Positions 35,982 through 46,714 are shown, numbered from the stretch's first letter. The stretch is DNA of 64,000 bases from an uncultured Methanospirillum sp. (GCF_963668475.1 NZ_OY764544.1:992001-1056000); one strand, 5' to 3'. Notes: generated by a model from the sequence alone, not told the origin. Program-made: numbers and translations.

Positions 35982-37392
35982 AGATATTCCGGTAGAGGTC
36001 GGCCTGGTCTTTGAAGGCGAGCGGATCAGAAAAGAGGATATGCAGGTCGAACTCGGGGGGCCGAAGGTCGATCAGAAGTTCGAGATTGTGCTGGTCAGAA
36101 GCCCTGATGCAGTTGAAGACGGGAAGATATCTGTCATCGGGCCTGATCTCAAAGATATCCCGCAGGGATCTCATGTAACGTTTGGCATTCTTGTTGAGGT
36201 AGCCGGCTCCAGGCTGGAAGAGGATCTCGAAGGAGTCCTTGAGCGGCGGATTCACGAGTACATGAACTACATCCAGGGGGTCATGCATCTTAACCAGAGG
36301 TATGACATCTGGATCAGAGTCGGAAAGAAATCCTTTGCAAAAGGACTGGACAGTTTCACCTATATCGGAAAGGCGATCGAACGCCTGTACCGGAGTGAAC
36401 TTGCACTTATCGAGAAGATCCAGATCACCTTCCTGACCGGTGGCGACGAATTTGAATCGCTCTATAGGGCAGCACTGGAGCGGTATGAGACACGGGATGC
36501 ACGGGCACGTGGCCTCTCTGACGAAGAGGTGGACACCTTTTACGGATGTGCCCTCTGCCAGTCCTTTGCTCCAAATCATATCTGTGTTATCACACCTGAA
36601 CGGTACGCAAACTGCGGGGCGATCAGCTGGTTTGACGGCAGGGCAGCTGCCAGAATGGATCCCGAAGGGCCGATATTCCCGATCGCAAAAGAGACCTGCA
36701 TCGATCCTGAAAAGGGCGAATACTCGGGGATTAACGAGCATGCGAAAAAAAGGTCGATGGGTGAGGTGAACCGGGTCTACCTCTACTCTGGATTTGGATA
36801 TCCGCATACATCATGTGGATGCTTTGAGGCGATCGCGTTCTACATCCCAGAGGTAGAAGGGTTTGGAATCGTTCACCGCAGGTTTTCCGGACCGACCGTG
36901 AACGGTCTGCCCTTCTCGACCCTCGCTGACTCGACCGCCGGCGGCAGACAGGTTGAAGGATTTCATGGGATCTCACTTGAGTACATGCGATCCAGAAAGT
37001 TTCTCCGGGCCGATGGCGGATGGAACTCTATTGTCTGGATGCCGAGGGAGATCAAAGAGAGCCTGACCGGATTCATTCCAGAAGATGTTGTAGGAAAGAT
37101 CGCAACAGAAGCGGATGCAACTGACATGCAGTCACTTGAAGAATTTCTCAGGAAGACAGGACATCCGGTTGTTGAGAGATGGTCAACTCAGGCAGATCAG
37201 GATGAGGAAACCTCCGGGCCAGAACAGGGAGGGATGTCGTATTCCCACGGAGGACAGGGACCGGTGTTTGTAGCAGGAGAACTGCCGATAACGACCGGAG
37301 GGGTGACCATCATCCTGAAAAATGCGAAAATTTTCGCTGAAAAGGTGATCATCAGGCCGATTGAGAAGGAGAAGAAGGGGGGAAAGCAGTGA
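35974..37392 (+). CDS. cdhC: Acetyl-CoA synthase beta subunit
   Basis: A 472-residue protein from MFEDIPVEVG; GGAGG lies seven bases before this ATG, which overlaps the cdhB stop by eight bases (ATGTTTGA). A-cluster ligands are in CALCQSFAPNHICVITPERY (near 185), ANCGAISW, and PHTSCGCFEAIAFYIPEVEG (near 268). The protein lacks the N-terminal CODH-docking domain of bacterial AcsB, as expected in archaea. It joins methyl, CO and CoA to acetyl-CoA. The Gly/Ser-rich segment near 410-435 is usual linker sequence. It is followed by cdhD with a TGATG junction. Confidence 0.96.
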   Translation: MFEDIPVEVGLVFEGERIRKEDMQVELGGPKVDQKFEIVLVRSPDAVEDGKISVIGPDLKDIPQGSHVTFGILVEVAGSRLEEDLEGVLERRIHEYMNYIQGVMHLNQRYDIWIRVGKKSFAKGLDSFTYIGKAIERLYRSELALIEKIQITFLTGGDEFESLYRAALERYETRDARARGLSDEEVDTFYGCALCQSFAPNHICVITPERYANCGAISWFDGRAAARMDPEGPIFPIAKETCIDPEKGEYSGINEHAKKRSMGEVNRVYLYSGFGYPHTSCGCFEAIAFYIPEVEGFGIVHRRFSGPTVNGLPFSTLADSTAGGRQVEGFHGISLEYMRSRKFLRADGGWNSIVWMPREIKESLTGFIPEDVVGKIATEADATDMQSLEEFLRKTGHPVVERWSTQADQDEETSGPEQGGMSYSHGGQGPVFVAGELPITTGGVTIILKNAKIFAEKVIIRPIEKEKKGGKQ

Positions 37393-38645
37393 TGGCAGAC
37401 GAGCCAGATATTTCAGGACTACTCAGGCTTCTGGGACCGGGAATAGCAGAACTTCTCTCAGGTAAGGAGATAATCCTGGAGAATGTAGAGCTGGATCTGG
37501 CAGAACTTCAGCTCACGATCCCGGTCGGTGGATCACCGATCATCCTTCCCGGTTATCCGGTTGCCGGGCAACAACCTTCCCCATCTTCTGCTTCCGGAAT
37601 CGATCGATCCCGGTGGCCATCAGATCTTCTGAAGGAGTCTTTCACACCAGTATCTGATACATACCCGGCACGGATCCGTGAGGTTACGCTAGGTGCAACA
37701 AAAGGAGAAGGAGGAAGCAGGGGACGGAGTGTTATCGTCGGCGGAGCACGGGCACCCCCCTTCACCGATCCCGGGGTGCTCCATGCTCACCCACCAGTCA
37801 TTGCCATGGATGTCTTTGATACGCCGTTTCCGATGCCACGGGCGCTGAAGAGCCATCTCACGGAGGTTATCGATGATCCGGCTGCATGGGCACGGATGAA
37901 CGTCGAGAGGTACGGGGCAGACATGGTCACGGTTCACCTGCTCAGCACTGACCCGCTGATCAAAGACGCCAGCCCGAGAGAGGCTGCAAAGACAGTCGAG
38001 GATGTCCTTCAGGCTGTTGATGTCCCGATCATCATCGGTGGCTGTGGTGATCCAAAAAAGGATGCAGAGACCTTCATTGAGATCGCTGAGATGGCAGATG
38101 GGGAGCGGCTTCTCCTCAACTCGGTCACAGCCGACATGGCTGATGCAAAAACTCTTGAACCGGTTGCAAAGGCAGTAGACAAGCATGGTCACTGCCTCCT
38201 GGCCTTTACCGGTCTCGATCTGAACAGTGCCAAGGAACTGAACAGACGCCTGTACCAGTTCTTCCCAGCCGACCGCATCCTGAACGATCTGACAACGGTG
38301 GCACTCGGGTACGGACTTGAATACTCATTCACGATCCATGAACGTGCACGGATCGCTGGGCTCATGGGGGATGCTGAACTGCAGCATCCGACCATATCGG
38401 CAGCCACAAACGCCTGGTCTGCCCGCGAGGCGTGGATGGATCTCGGCCCGAGATTTGGATCTCCTGATTTCAGGGGACCGATATGGGAGACCATCGGGAG
38501 CCTGACACTACTTCTTGCAGGAGTGGATCTCTTCCTGATGATGCACCCGCTGGCGGTCTCAACGATGAGAGATGTCTCATCACGGCTGATATCTGGAGGA
38601 GCAGCGAAGGCGGCAGAGGCCTCGTGGGTGAATGCCAGGATATGA
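37392..38645 (+). CDS. cdhD: ACDS corrinoid/iron-sulfur protein delta subunit
   Basis: 417 residues from the ATG in a TGATG overlap with cdhC (a GTG one codon upstream also fits). It is a TIM-barrel protein of the CdhD/AcsD type: GGARAPPF near 118, DAVDVPIIIGGCGDPKKDAE-like sequence near 210, and ENVELDLAELQL at the start. The delta and gamma subunits form the corrinoid protein that carries the methyl group from tetrahydromethanopterin to the A-cluster. It is followed after nine bases by cdhE. Confidence 0.95.
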   Translation: MADEPDISGLLRLLGPGIAELLSGKEIILENVELDLAELQLTIPVGGSPIILPGYPVAGQQPSPSSASGIDRSRWPSDLLKESFTPVSDTYPARIREVTLGATKGEGGSRGRSVIVGGARAPPFTDPGVLHAHPPVIAMDVFDTPFPMPRALKSHLTEVIDDPAAWARMNVERYGADMVTVHLLSTDPLIKDASPREAAKTVEDVLQAVDVPIIIGGCGDPKKDAETFIEIAEMADGERLLLNSVTADMADAKTLEPVAKAVDKHGHCLLAFTGLDLNSAKELNRRLYQFFPADRILNDLTTVALGYGLEYSFTIHERARIAGLMGDAELQHPTISAATNAWSAREAWMDLGPRFGSPDFRGPIWETIGSLTLLLAGVDLFLMMHPLAVSTMRDVSSRLISGGAAKAAEASWVNARI

Positions 38646-38654
38646 GGAGGTAGC

Positions 38655-40082
38655 ATGGCAGAGAAGAAGAAAGGGATTCGTGAGATCAGTCCGATTGATG
38701 TGTACAAACTTCTGCCACGGACAAACTGCGGAGAGTGTGGTGTCCCGAACTGTATGGCATTTGCCACCCGGGTTGTCAACGGGGAGGCAGTGGTTGACGG
38801 GTGCCCGCCTATCCTGGATGAAAAGCACAAGGAGGCATATGCCCGGCTCAGCGATCTTCTTGCACCACCGGTGAAGGCGATCACATTCGGAACCGAGAGG
38901 ACCGCTATTATCGGAGGGAAGTATGTCCTTCAACGCCACGAGTTTACGTACCAGTTCCCGCCACCGATCGCGATCGATGTGTCCGACGATATGGACCCGG
39001 CTTCGATGAAAGCACGGGTTCACGAGATTGCCAGTTTTTCATACGGGTACATCGGCAGAACCCTCACCCTTGATGCTGTTGCAGTCAGGTCTGTGACCGG
39101 TGATGCAGAGCGGTTTGGATCAGCAGTGAGACTGGTAATGGATAGCACTGATCTCCCCCTGATCCTCTGTTCCCATGACCCAGAGGTGATGAAGGCAGGT
39201 CTTGAGGCAGCCGGGAGCAAACGTCCTCTCATCTATGCAGCGACCAAAGAAAACTGGAGGGCAATGGCGGACCTTGCGGTCAGGTATGGATGCCCGGTCG
39301 TGGCTGCTGCCCCGGGAGATCTCGCACTCCTCCGGTCCCTGGTCAGGACCCTGCAGGCCTGCGGAATCACCGATATCGTGCTTGACCCAGGAACCTTCGG
39401 AGATGAAGGGCTGGCCGGTACAGTCTACTCATTCACAGCCATCAGGAAGGCAGCGTGCAGGGAAGGGGATCCACTCTTCGGCCTTCCCATCCTCGGTACA
39501 CCGATCGCAGTCTGGACCGGACAGGAACTGGGTGAGGATCAGAACCGGTGGCAGGAGGCATACACCGCCTCGATCCTGATGACACGGTATGCAGATCTCC
39601 TTATCATGCACAGTTTGGAGGGCTGGACAGTGCTTCCCCAGCTCATCTGGCGGTTCGGCCTTTACACCGATCCACGAAAACCGGTCTCTGTCGATCCGGG
39701 CTTGCGGGTATTCGGTAGTCCCGGCTCTGATGCACCGGTGCTGATAACCTCAAACTACGCTCTGACCTTCTTCACGGTCGAGTCTGATATCAAATCAGCC
39801 AAACTTGACTGCTACCTGATCGTGGTCGAGACCGGAGGGCTCTCGGTCGAGGCAGCGGTCGCGGGCAGGTACCTCAATGCCGAGAAGATCGTTGAGGCAT
39901 TGCGTGAATCAGGTATCGAACAAAAGATCAGCCACAGGTATGTGATATTGCCCGGTCTTGCTGCACGTCTTTCAGGAGAGACAGAAGAAGCAAGCGGATG
40001 GCGGATCATGGTCGGTCCCCGTGACTCATCAGGGATCGGGAAACTGATCCGTGAGCACTGGCCTCCGAAAGAAGACCACTAA
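38655..40082 (+). CDS. cdhE: ACDS corrinoid/iron-sulfur protein gamma subunit
   Basis: A 475-residue protein with GGAGG before the ATG. The N-terminal [4Fe-4S] motif TNCGECGVPNCMAFATRVVN (near 23-42) is that of AcsC/CdhE. A TIM barrel (PIAIDVSDDMD and so on) and a C-terminal B12-binding domain follow. It carries the cobamide that accepts the methyl group, with the cluster reducing cobalt. It completes the five-subunit set; a RACo-type activator follows 37 bases downstream. Confidence 0.96.
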   Translation: MAEKKKGIREISPIDVYKLLPRTNCGECGVPNCMAFATRVVNGEAVVDGCPPILDEKHKEAYARLSDLLAPPVKAITFGTERTAIIGGKYVLQRHEFTYQFPPPIAIDVSDDMDPASMKARVHEIASFSYGYIGRTLTLDAVAVRSVTGDAERFGSAVRLVMDSTDLPLILCSHDPEVMKAGLEAAGSKRPLIYAATKENWRAMADLAVRYGCPVVAAAPGDLALLRSLVRTLQACGITDIVLDPGTFGDEGLAGTVYSFTAIRKAACREGDPLFGLPILGTPIAVWTGQELGEDQNRWQEAYTASILMTRYADLLIMHSLEGWTVLPQLIWRFGLYTDPRKPVSVDPGLRVFGSPGSDAPVLITSNYALTFFTVESDIKSAKLDCYLIVVETGGLSVEAAVAGRYLNAEKIVEALRESGIEQKISHRYVILPGLAARLSGETEEASGWRIMVGPRDSSGIGKLIREHWPPKEDH

Positions 40083-40119
40083 CTTTTTGATCGTGAAAGA
40101 AACGTAGGGGGATCGGTCA

Positions 40120-41970
40120 GTGGAAAAAACCGTGACGATCCTCTTCAACCCGATGAGCCGGATGATAACCATGCCAGCAGGACATACAGTGCTGGATGCC
40201 ATCCGCGAATCAGGGATCCAGTTCGAGGCGATATGTGGGGGAAAAGCCCAGTGCGGAAAATGCCGGGTCATCAGGATCAGGGGAGACTGCTCTGAAGACC
40301 AGGATATCTGTTCACAGTGCCTCAGCCCGGGAGAGCGAAAGCAGGGGTACAAACTTGCCTGTCTCACAAAAGTCTGGTCTGATGCAGAGTTCACGATACC
40401 CGTGGAGTCCCGGATCGATCAGCCACAGATTCTGCTCATATCAGAAGTAAAGGACTGGGAATTAAAACCCGCAGCATCCTGGTACCAGGTCCAGGTGATC
40501 AGAGACGGTCCATCTGCCCTTCTCGGGCCTTCGATAAGGCTGGCAGGGTACTCGGGTGCAAAACCCCAGATCAGTAGAGAAATTTCTACAGAGATTATGG
40601 CATCATCAGGGCCTGTCGTTGCACTAATCACCACGGCTGGTGGTTCTCCGGAGGTGATCAAAATCCGAAAATCGGAGAGATCTCCTAAGACATACGGTGT
40701 TGCTGTTGATCTCGGGACAACGACCGTTGCAGCCCTCCTGGTGGATCTGGAGACTGGGAAGATCCTGGCACGTGCTTCTGCATTGAACAGGCAGATCACG
40801 TACGGTGAAGAACTGGTGACCAGGATTGCGATCGGCCGCAGTCCATCAGGACTGGCCTCTCTTCGGTCTGCAGCAGTTGGGAGTATCAACGAGGCGATCA
40901 GCAGGCTGGTCACCGATGCAGGGATTGATCACAATGATCTTGTCGACTGCTGTATCGGAGGAAACACGGTCATGTGCTGGCTCTTTGCAGGGATCGATCC
41001 GTCCCCTCTCGATTACGTGGATGCGGAGGTTGCAACAGCCCCGATCACGATCAGGGCTGATGTTGCAGAACTCAGGATATACCCGAAGGCATGGGTCTGG
41101 TGTCTGCCTGCTGTGAGCAGGTTTGTCGGGGGAGACGCGGTAGGTGACCTGATAACGGCTGGTATCGATCAGTCAGAAGAACTCTCACTTCTCATCGATC
41201 TTGGGACGAACGGTGAGATCCTGCTAGGAAATAAGGACTGGCTTGTCTCAACCTCGTGTGCATCAGGTCCGGCATTTGAGGGAGCAGGGCTTCGGTGCGG
41301 TATGAGGGCGATGCTCGGTGCGATTGAGCATGTCAGCATCGATCAGAATACGGGTGAGGCAGTTGCCCGGGTTATCGGAGACACCTTACCCAAAGGAATC
41401 TGTGGATCTGGAATTATTGATGCAGCCCCTGCGATGGCAAAAGCCGGGATCCTTGATTTTTCCGGAAAGATCGTAGAAGGTGCCCCGGGAGTGAGAAACA
41501 CGGAGGACGGGCCCGGATACATACTGGTCCCTGCAGAAAAGACAGGTACCGGGCGTGACATCATGATCACAAAGCAGGATATGGCCTACCTGATGGATAC
41601 AAAGGCTGCAGCCTGCGGGGCGATCAGCGTACTCATGATGAAGTACAGGGTGAAGATCACCGATATCAGGCACGTATACCTTGCCGGTGCATTCGGAACC
41701 TTCGGGTCGATCGACAAACTCACCGAGTTTGGAATCATTCCAGAATTTCCACACGCAGAGTTTCACAGGATCGGAAACGGATCACTGACCGGAGCCTATC
41801 ATGCCCTTATCTCAACTGATTCACGGAACCGGGCTGTCAGGATTGCTGAGAAGATGGGGTACATCGATCTGCTGGTAGATACCGATTTCATCGATGAATA
41901 CTGGGCTGCACTCAGGATTCCAGGAAAAGAAGAGTTGTTTCCATCTTTTTTCAATCAAAAAAACACGTGA
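40120..41970 (+). CDS. RACo-type reductive activator of corrinoid proteins
   Basis: A 616-residue protein starting at GTG. The N-terminal [2Fe-2S] ferredoxin domain (CGGKAQCGKCRVIRI and the following cysteines, near 39-88) is followed by a linker and an ASKHA ATPase core: GVAVDLGTTTVAALLVDLET near 193, IGGNTVMCWLFAG near 285, LLIDLGTNGEI near 353 and VYLAGAFGTFGS near 525. RACo/AcsV returns cobalt(II) to cobalt(I) at the cost of ATP in bacterial acetogens. In this operon it would reactivate the CdhDE corrinoid protein. Confidence 0.92.
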   Translation: MEKTVTILFNPMSRMITMPAGHTVLDAIRESGIQFEAICGGKAQCGKCRVIRIRGDCSEDQDICSQCLSPGERKQGYKLACLTKVWSDAEFTIPVESRIDQPQILLISEVKDWELKPAASWYQVQVIRDGPSALLGPSIRLAGYSGAKPQISREISTEIMASSGPVVALITTAGGSPEVIKIRKSERSPKTYGVAVDLGTTTVAALLVDLETGKILARASALNRQITYGEELVTRIAIGRSPSGLASLRSAAVGSINEAISRLVTDAGIDHNDLVDCCIGGNTVMCWLFAGIDPSPLDYVDAEVATAPITIRADVAELRIYPKAWVWCLPAVSRFVGGDAVGDLITAGIDQSEELSLLIDLGTNGEILLGNKDWLVSTSCASGPAFEGAGLRCGMRAMLGAIEHVSIDQNTGEAVARVIGDTLPKGICGSGIIDAAPAMAKAGILDFSGKIVEGAPGVRNTEDGPGYILVPAEKTGTGRDIMITKQDMAYLMDTKAAACGAISVLMMKYRVKITDIRHVYLAGAFGTFGSIDKLTEFGIIPEFPHAEFHRIGNGSLTGAYHALISTDSRNRAVRIAEKMGYIDLLVDTDFIDEYWAALRIPGKEELFPSFFNQKNT

Positions 41971-41983
41971 AAAAAAGGATTTC

Positions 41984-42027
41984 TGGTTTTTCTTTTCGCA
42001 TCCTCGTCCTCATAATGCCTTTTTTTG
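41984..42027 (+). terminator. T-rich end of the cdh operon
   Basis: T tracts at GGTTTTTCTTTT and CCTTTTTTTGT follow the RACo gene within about 50 bases. They fit archaeal termination before the independent chemoreceptor gene. Confidence 0.45.
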
Positions 42028-42223
42028 TCTAAATAAGCGGTAAAATACGGATTATTCTGTCAAAGGAAGATGCTGCAGAAGTTGATGAACCTGAAGAGAT
42101 ACGTCTATAACCTGCAGAGTCATTCTCAAAGATATCCAACATCCGAATCTCTCTGGATTCATACCAGAAATCTCGACCTGAACAGTTACATCCATTAAAA
42201 ACAAAGATCACCGAGGACAAATC

Positions 42224-44734
42224 ATGAAGAAACTGTCATTCAGATCAATCAGACATGAAATTCTATTCTTTGGAGCAATAGCTCTGATCGTTGTATCGTG
42301 TGCTATTATCGGGTATGCAAGTCTGTCCCAGTACACGATTTCAGTACAAGGTTCATTTGCCCAGGTGAAATCACTCTCTTCAGATCAGGCCATTACTCTG
42401 AAAGATGAGATCAACCGTGCTTTTGAGATTGACCGAACGCTGGCAGGATCCCTGGACGGATCATTTACCACAGGAAATAAACCCTCACGTGAATCTGTCC
42501 AGGCCATGATCTACGGACTTATGATCCGTTACCCACAATATAACGGGATATACGTTGTTCTCGAACCAGATGTCTGGGATAAAAATGATATCGCGTATAA
42601 AGGGAAGGAAGGAACCGATGATACCGGACGATTCATGGCATATTATTCCAGAGATATTGCAGGAAACCCAAAACTCGACAAAGTATACAGTTATAACGAA
42701 GGTGAGGACGGGAGCGACTTCTACCAGATTCCGAAAAAAACACTGAAAGAGTTCGTTACCGAACCATATCCATGGGATATTCAGGGCAGGAAGATCCTGC
42801 TTTCATCAGTAGTAGTCCCGATTATCGTGGACGGAAAATTTGTTGGAATCGCCGGGATAGATCTTCCTCTTGAAAATATTCAGGGTCTTGCTGATGCTGT
42901 TCACTCCTATGAAAACACTGCTAAAATTTATTTCATATCAAATGACGGGATTGTAACCGGTGCAACCGGGTATCAGGATAGTGTCGGAAAGGCATTAGGT
43001 GAAGCTGCTCTTCCTCTTTCCGGACAGGCTCAATCGATCATTTCTGACATCCAGAGAGGAAGGAACGAAGTTTTTGAGAGCAAGGGTACCATTACAGCCT
43101 ATACTCCGGTACAGATTGGAAATTCTGAAAAACCCTGGTCAGTCATTCTTACCGTCCCAGTCGATGTAGTGACTGCCCAGGCAAGAATGAACACAATAAT
43201 ATTGCTGATTATTGGAGGAGTTTGTACATGTATTGGTCTTCTTCTTCTTTTTGTCGCAGCCCGGGGGATTGCACGGCCAATAGAGCAGATCACCTCTCAT
43301 GCAGATATTATTGCCCAGGGAGAACTGGGAGATGAGATAGTAATCGAGAGAGATGACGAGATCGGGAGGCTTGCTGATTCATTCAGACGCATGCTCTCAA
43401 GTTTACAGGGAAAAGCACTCGCTGCTGATGGCATTGCCGCGGGAGACCTTTCAGTAGAGATCCCTGTTTCATCTGATCATGATCTCCTGGGATCATCGAT
43501 GATCACAATGCGGGATACCATTAAAAAAATGGCTGATACCGTGACTCTTCTCGCACGTCAGGCAACAGAAGGAAATCTTCAGGTCAGGGGAGATAATACA
43601 CAGTTTAAAGGTGATTATCAGAAGATAGTTTCTGGAATTAATGAGACTCTGGATGCGGTGATCAGGCCGGTAAATGGAACGATGGCACTTGCTGAAGTGT
43701 ATGCATCAGGAGATTATACTGCCCGGTTTGATCCTGCGATTCCGGTTTCTGGATCATTTATCACCCTTCGTGATTCAATGAACCAGATCGGGCAGCAAAG
43801 TGCTGCAGCAGTCAGCGGGGTGAAAGAACAGATCGTATCTGTAGTGGGAAGTATTGAAGAGACCACAGCATCTTTGGAAGAAGTATCTGCAAGTTCAACA
43901 AAACTTGCATCCAGCTCAAATGAAGTCAGTTCACTCGCCGATACAAGTCTGGACGGAGTGAGCCAGATTCTTAGTGCAATGGATGATCTTTCAGTTAATA
44001 TTACCAATGTGGCTGAAATGACTGACACAGTTGCATCAGTTACCCGGACTACTGATGAATTATCAACCAAAGGATCAATCCTGGCGAAACAGGCAGAGCA
44101 AAAGATGAGGAACATCACTTCATCGATTGATGAGAGCAGCAAGACAATGAGTGAGATGTCCGGACAGATGGAACAGATTGGACAGATTGTCCGGATTATA
44201 AGTGATATTGCTGACCAGACAAACCTCCTTGCCCTTAACGCTGCAATCGAAGCTGCACGGGCAGGTGAAGCAGGAAGAGGGTTCTCAGTCGTTGCTGATG
44301 AAGTAAAATCCCTTGCTATTGAATCTCAGCTGTCAGCAGAGAAAATTACAACCATGATCACAACATTACAGCACCAGTCTGAAGATGCCTCAAATGCCAT
44401 GCGTAAATCTTCCACTGAAGTGACGTCAGGAAACCAGGCTGTCAATGAAACCCTTGATCTCTTCTCTCAGATCGTAACCCAGGTAGAACAGATATCAGAA
44501 CTTGTATCTACAGTCGCTGGGTCCGCAGAAGAACAGGCTGCAGCAGTGCAGGAGATTACGGCAAGTGTTCATGAGCTTGAGGAACGGGTCAAGAAAACTG
44601 CTGAAGAGGCTGTCTCTTCAGCTGCTGCCACTGAAGAGACATCTGCTGCTCTTGATCAGATCACCAGATCAGTATCAGTTGTAGCCCAGGCAACTGATCA
44701 TATCAATAATGAAATGGGAAGATTCAGAGTATAA
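42224..44734 (+). CDS. Membrane chemoreceptor with Cache sensor domain
   Basis: An 836-residue protein. An N-terminal membrane helix (about 14-34) and another near 325-345 bracket an extracytoplasmic Cache domain ([34 protein letters not shown]). A HAMP domain ([20 protein letters not shown]), a second HAMP-like segment and the methyl-accepting domain with [20 protein letters not shown] follow. Cache domains bind small ligands such as carboxylates or amino acids outside the cell. The gene is single and has no cheW beside it. The signalling tip matches the two other receptors here, so all probably use one CheA. Confidence 0.93.
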   Translation: MKKLSFRSIRHEILFFGAIALIVVSCAIIGYASLSQYTISVQGSFAQVKSLSSDQAITLKDEINRAFEIDRTLAGSLDGSFTTGNKPSRESVQAMIYGLMIRYPQYNGIYVVLEPDVWDKNDIAYKGKEGTDDTGRFMAYYSRDIAGNPKLDKVYSYNEGEDGSDFYQIPKKTLKEFVTEPYPWDIQGRKILLSSVVVPIIVDGKFVGIAGIDLPLENIQGLADAVHSYENTAKIYFISNDGIVTGATGYQDSVGKALGEAALPLSGQAQSIISDIQRGRNEVFESKGTITAYTPVQIGNSEKPWSVILTVPVDVVTAQARMNTIILLIIGGVCTCIGLLLLFVAARGIARPIEQITSHADIIAQGELGDEIVIERDDEIGRLADSFRRMLSSLQGKALAADGIAAGDLSVEIPVSSDHDLLGSSMITMRDTIKKMADTVTLLARQATEGNLQVRGDNTQFKGDYQKIVSGINETLDAVIRPVNGTMALAEVYASGDYTARFDPAIPVSGSFITLRDSMNQIGQQSAAAVSGVKEQIVSVVGSIEETTASLEEVSASSTKLASSSNEVSSLADTSLDGVSQILSAMDDLSVNITNVAEMTDTVASVTRTTDELSTKGSILAKQAEQKMRNITSSIDESSKTMSEMSGQMEQIGQIVRIISDIADQTNLLALNAAIEAARAGEAGRGFSVVADEVKSLAIESQLSAEKITTMITTLQHQSEDASNAMRKSSTEVTSGNQAVNETLDLFSQIVTQVEQISELVSTVAGSAEEQAAAVQEITASVHELEERVKKTAEEAVSSAAATEETSAALDQITRSVSVVAQATDHINNEMGRFRV

Positions 44735-44933
44735 TCCCCTTTATTTAAAGCCTGATTGGTTGATACCCTGAACCTTCGGGTTCATCTCTCACCATGCTCA
44801 TCTGTAGGACTATGCCCTTTTGGTGAGACAGATTTGCAGTTATTGCGACCATTGATGCGGCAGATCTATGAATCATCTCATCAACTGCAAGACTCCATGA
44901 ATATAATATCTCTGAAAAAAGAGTCTCAAAAAA

Positions 44934-46136
44934 TTATAATAAACCGGTGATAGCAGCCTGAATATTATGTAACCCGGTTGAGATGACAACCACAGGATCC
45001 ACACCGAGAACCGGGAACAGGAACATGAAATACAGAATCGTTCCCAGAAAACTTCCCAGATTTGCCACAGATGCTACGAGTACTACTTTAAATAATGGAA
45101 TCTGAAATAACTCTGTAAGTGAAGTCGCTTCGTAAATTCTCTTAAAATCAGAGACCGGAGGTTTTCGTGCCTTCGCTTCGACATATGCTGCAATCCATCC
45201 GGCATGGAGAAGTGGATTTAACGATGTCATCCAGGCAACACAGAAACAGGTGATCACCGAATAGGGATGGCCCCGGACTGCAAGGGTTGCACCTGCAGAT
45301 AGTGCCCCATGAATCAGAACCCAGAAGAGAAAGGCACGGAGGAGAACATCCAGGCCAACTCCCGAACATGCAATTGAGGCGAGGAGGAGAAAGAACAGAG
45401 CAGTGACACAACTTCCAATGATAAGAGTCCAGGGATATTTTTTGGGCTCCTTAACAAGTGATTCTCTGGATGGAAGTGATGAGGGATCCTGAAGGTACCG
45501 GGTAATCCCCTGCATATGGCCTGCTCCAACTACTGCAAGAATCCGATGATCAGCCTCATTTTTGAGATCTATCAGATTATGTGCAATATAAGCATCACGT
45601 TCATCGATAAGGGCCCGTGCTCCGTTAGGAGAGAATTTTTTAAACTCGCCCATGATGACTTCAAGCATATCCTCATTTTTGAGTTTTTCAATCTCCTCGG
45701 CATCAATATTCTCCACCTCGGCTATCGAGAAGATCAGTGATCCCACCATCTTGATCTTTCCGATAAAACCAAGAGACTGCCAGAATCTGAGGAGGGTAAC
45801 TTTAATATCTCGATCTACCAGTTCTACTCTGAGTCCTCTCTCCTGAGCTTCAGCCATTGCGGCTTTCATTTCAGCCCCGGGCTCTACACCGACATCAAGA
45901 CCGATTTTTCGTTGAATATATGAGAGAAGCCATTGAATGAGAAGTTGATCAAAATTCCTGAGTTCAAGGACATCATCAACAGACGGGGTAGTACCTTCCT
46001 TGTTGATGGCTTTACTTCTTCCCTGATCCAGTTCTACGGCAACAATATCTGGATGAAATTGTTCGATAGCTTCTCTGACTTCATCGACGCTTTTTGCCGA
46101 GACATGAGCAGTCCCGACAATTTTTATCTCACCCAT
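44934..46136 (-). CDS. TraB-family membrane protein
   Basis: About 400 residues from MGEIKIVGTAHVS; GGAG lies five bases before this ATG, and a farther start at 46172 is rejected. The N-terminal TraB/PrgY domain (GTAHVSAKSVDEVREAI, PDIVAVELDQGR, ILAVVGAGHMQGI) is related to TIKI/GumN proteases, with the conserved GxxH and ExD-type residues. About five membrane helices follow from residue 235. In enterococci TraB shuts down pheromone activity; the role of archaeal members is unknown, perhaps a membrane metalloprotease. Confidence 0.9.
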   Translation of the reverse strand: MGEIKIVGTAHVSAKSVDEVREAIEQFHPDIVAVELDQGRSKAINKEGTTPSVDDVLELRNFDQLLIQWLLSYIQRKIGLDVGVEPGAEMKAAMAEAQERGLRVELVDRDIKVTLLRFWQSLGFIGKIKMVGSLIFSIAEVENIDAEEIEKLKNEDMLEVIMGEFKKFSPNGARALIDERDAYIAHNLIDLKNEADHRILAVVGAGHMQGITRYLQDPSSLPSRESLVKEPKKYPWTLIIGSCVTALFFLLLASIACSGVGLDVLLRAFLFWVLIHGALSAGATLAVRGHPYSVITCFCVAWMTSLNPLLHAGWIAAYVEAKARKPPVSDFKRIYEATSLTELFQIPLFKVVLVASVANLGSFLGTILYFMFLFPVLGVDPVVVISTGLHNIQAAITGLL

Positions 46137-46456
46137 GTATACTCCATATGGGTAACTGAAGAATAAAACCAAGTTGAGAAAGTGTGAGATTTCAGATTAT
46201 TTGATCTGCGATTACGAGACAATAGTTCATCGCTACGTGCTGACACGCATGAGAACATACTTTTTTGATAGGGAAATCAAAGAAATTTTGATCCAACATG
46301 AAGAACCCAATAGATATCGAATCGTATCGATTGATAGAAAAATAACTATATTTTTTAGAAAAACTTCAGCACATACAGATAACAGGTAATGTCATCCAAA
46401 TCAAAAATATGTGTGAAACAGGGTTTTTTCTCTACCAACCTCAATTTTTGGACTTT
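46137..46456. other. Intergenic region upstream of TraB gene
   Basis: About 320 bases with no convincing gene; a TTG-started frame at 46174 lacks family features. It should hold the TraB promoter. Confidence 0.4.
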
Positions 46457-46674
46457 ATTATAAAGAAAAACCCCTCATCGAAAGGGTTCCGCCATCATTC
46501 TTTTTTAACTCAAGATTAACAGGCCCATCATTTTTCCGGAGATCAGAATTTTTGATTATTGATACCGAAGACCCATTGAGGAGATATGTGGTTGTTTCTG
46601 CAGTTTGATGAGTAACAGCATCACATTCTAAAAAGATAGAAGGTTCATTGTACGGACCTATGAATCACAATACC
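46457..46674 (-). pseudogene. Possible headless gene fragment
   Basis: A minus-strand frame of about 72 codons is open from a TGA near 46675 to a TAA at 46457-46459. It reads PYNEPSIFLECDAVTHQTAE, TTTYLLNGSSVSIIKNSDLR and so on, with a protein-like pattern, but has no ATG, GTG or TTG start. It lies just after the META-domain gene. I read it as the tail of a truncated exported protein; no family was recognised. Confidence 0.4.
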
Positions 46675-46714
46675 ATATACTTCCAGGACTGGAGGTATAT
46701 GGAAGACAGCCTTT

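Noticed and set aside
41971..42223. Riboswitch or cobalamin leader before the chemoreceptor
   Set aside because: I looked for a structured element near the corrinoid genes and saw only T-rich and AT-rich sequence.
46174..46389. 71-residue plus-strand frame upstream of TraB
   Set aside because: It has a TTG start without a ribosome site and an arbitrary composition, and it occupies the probable TraB promoter region.
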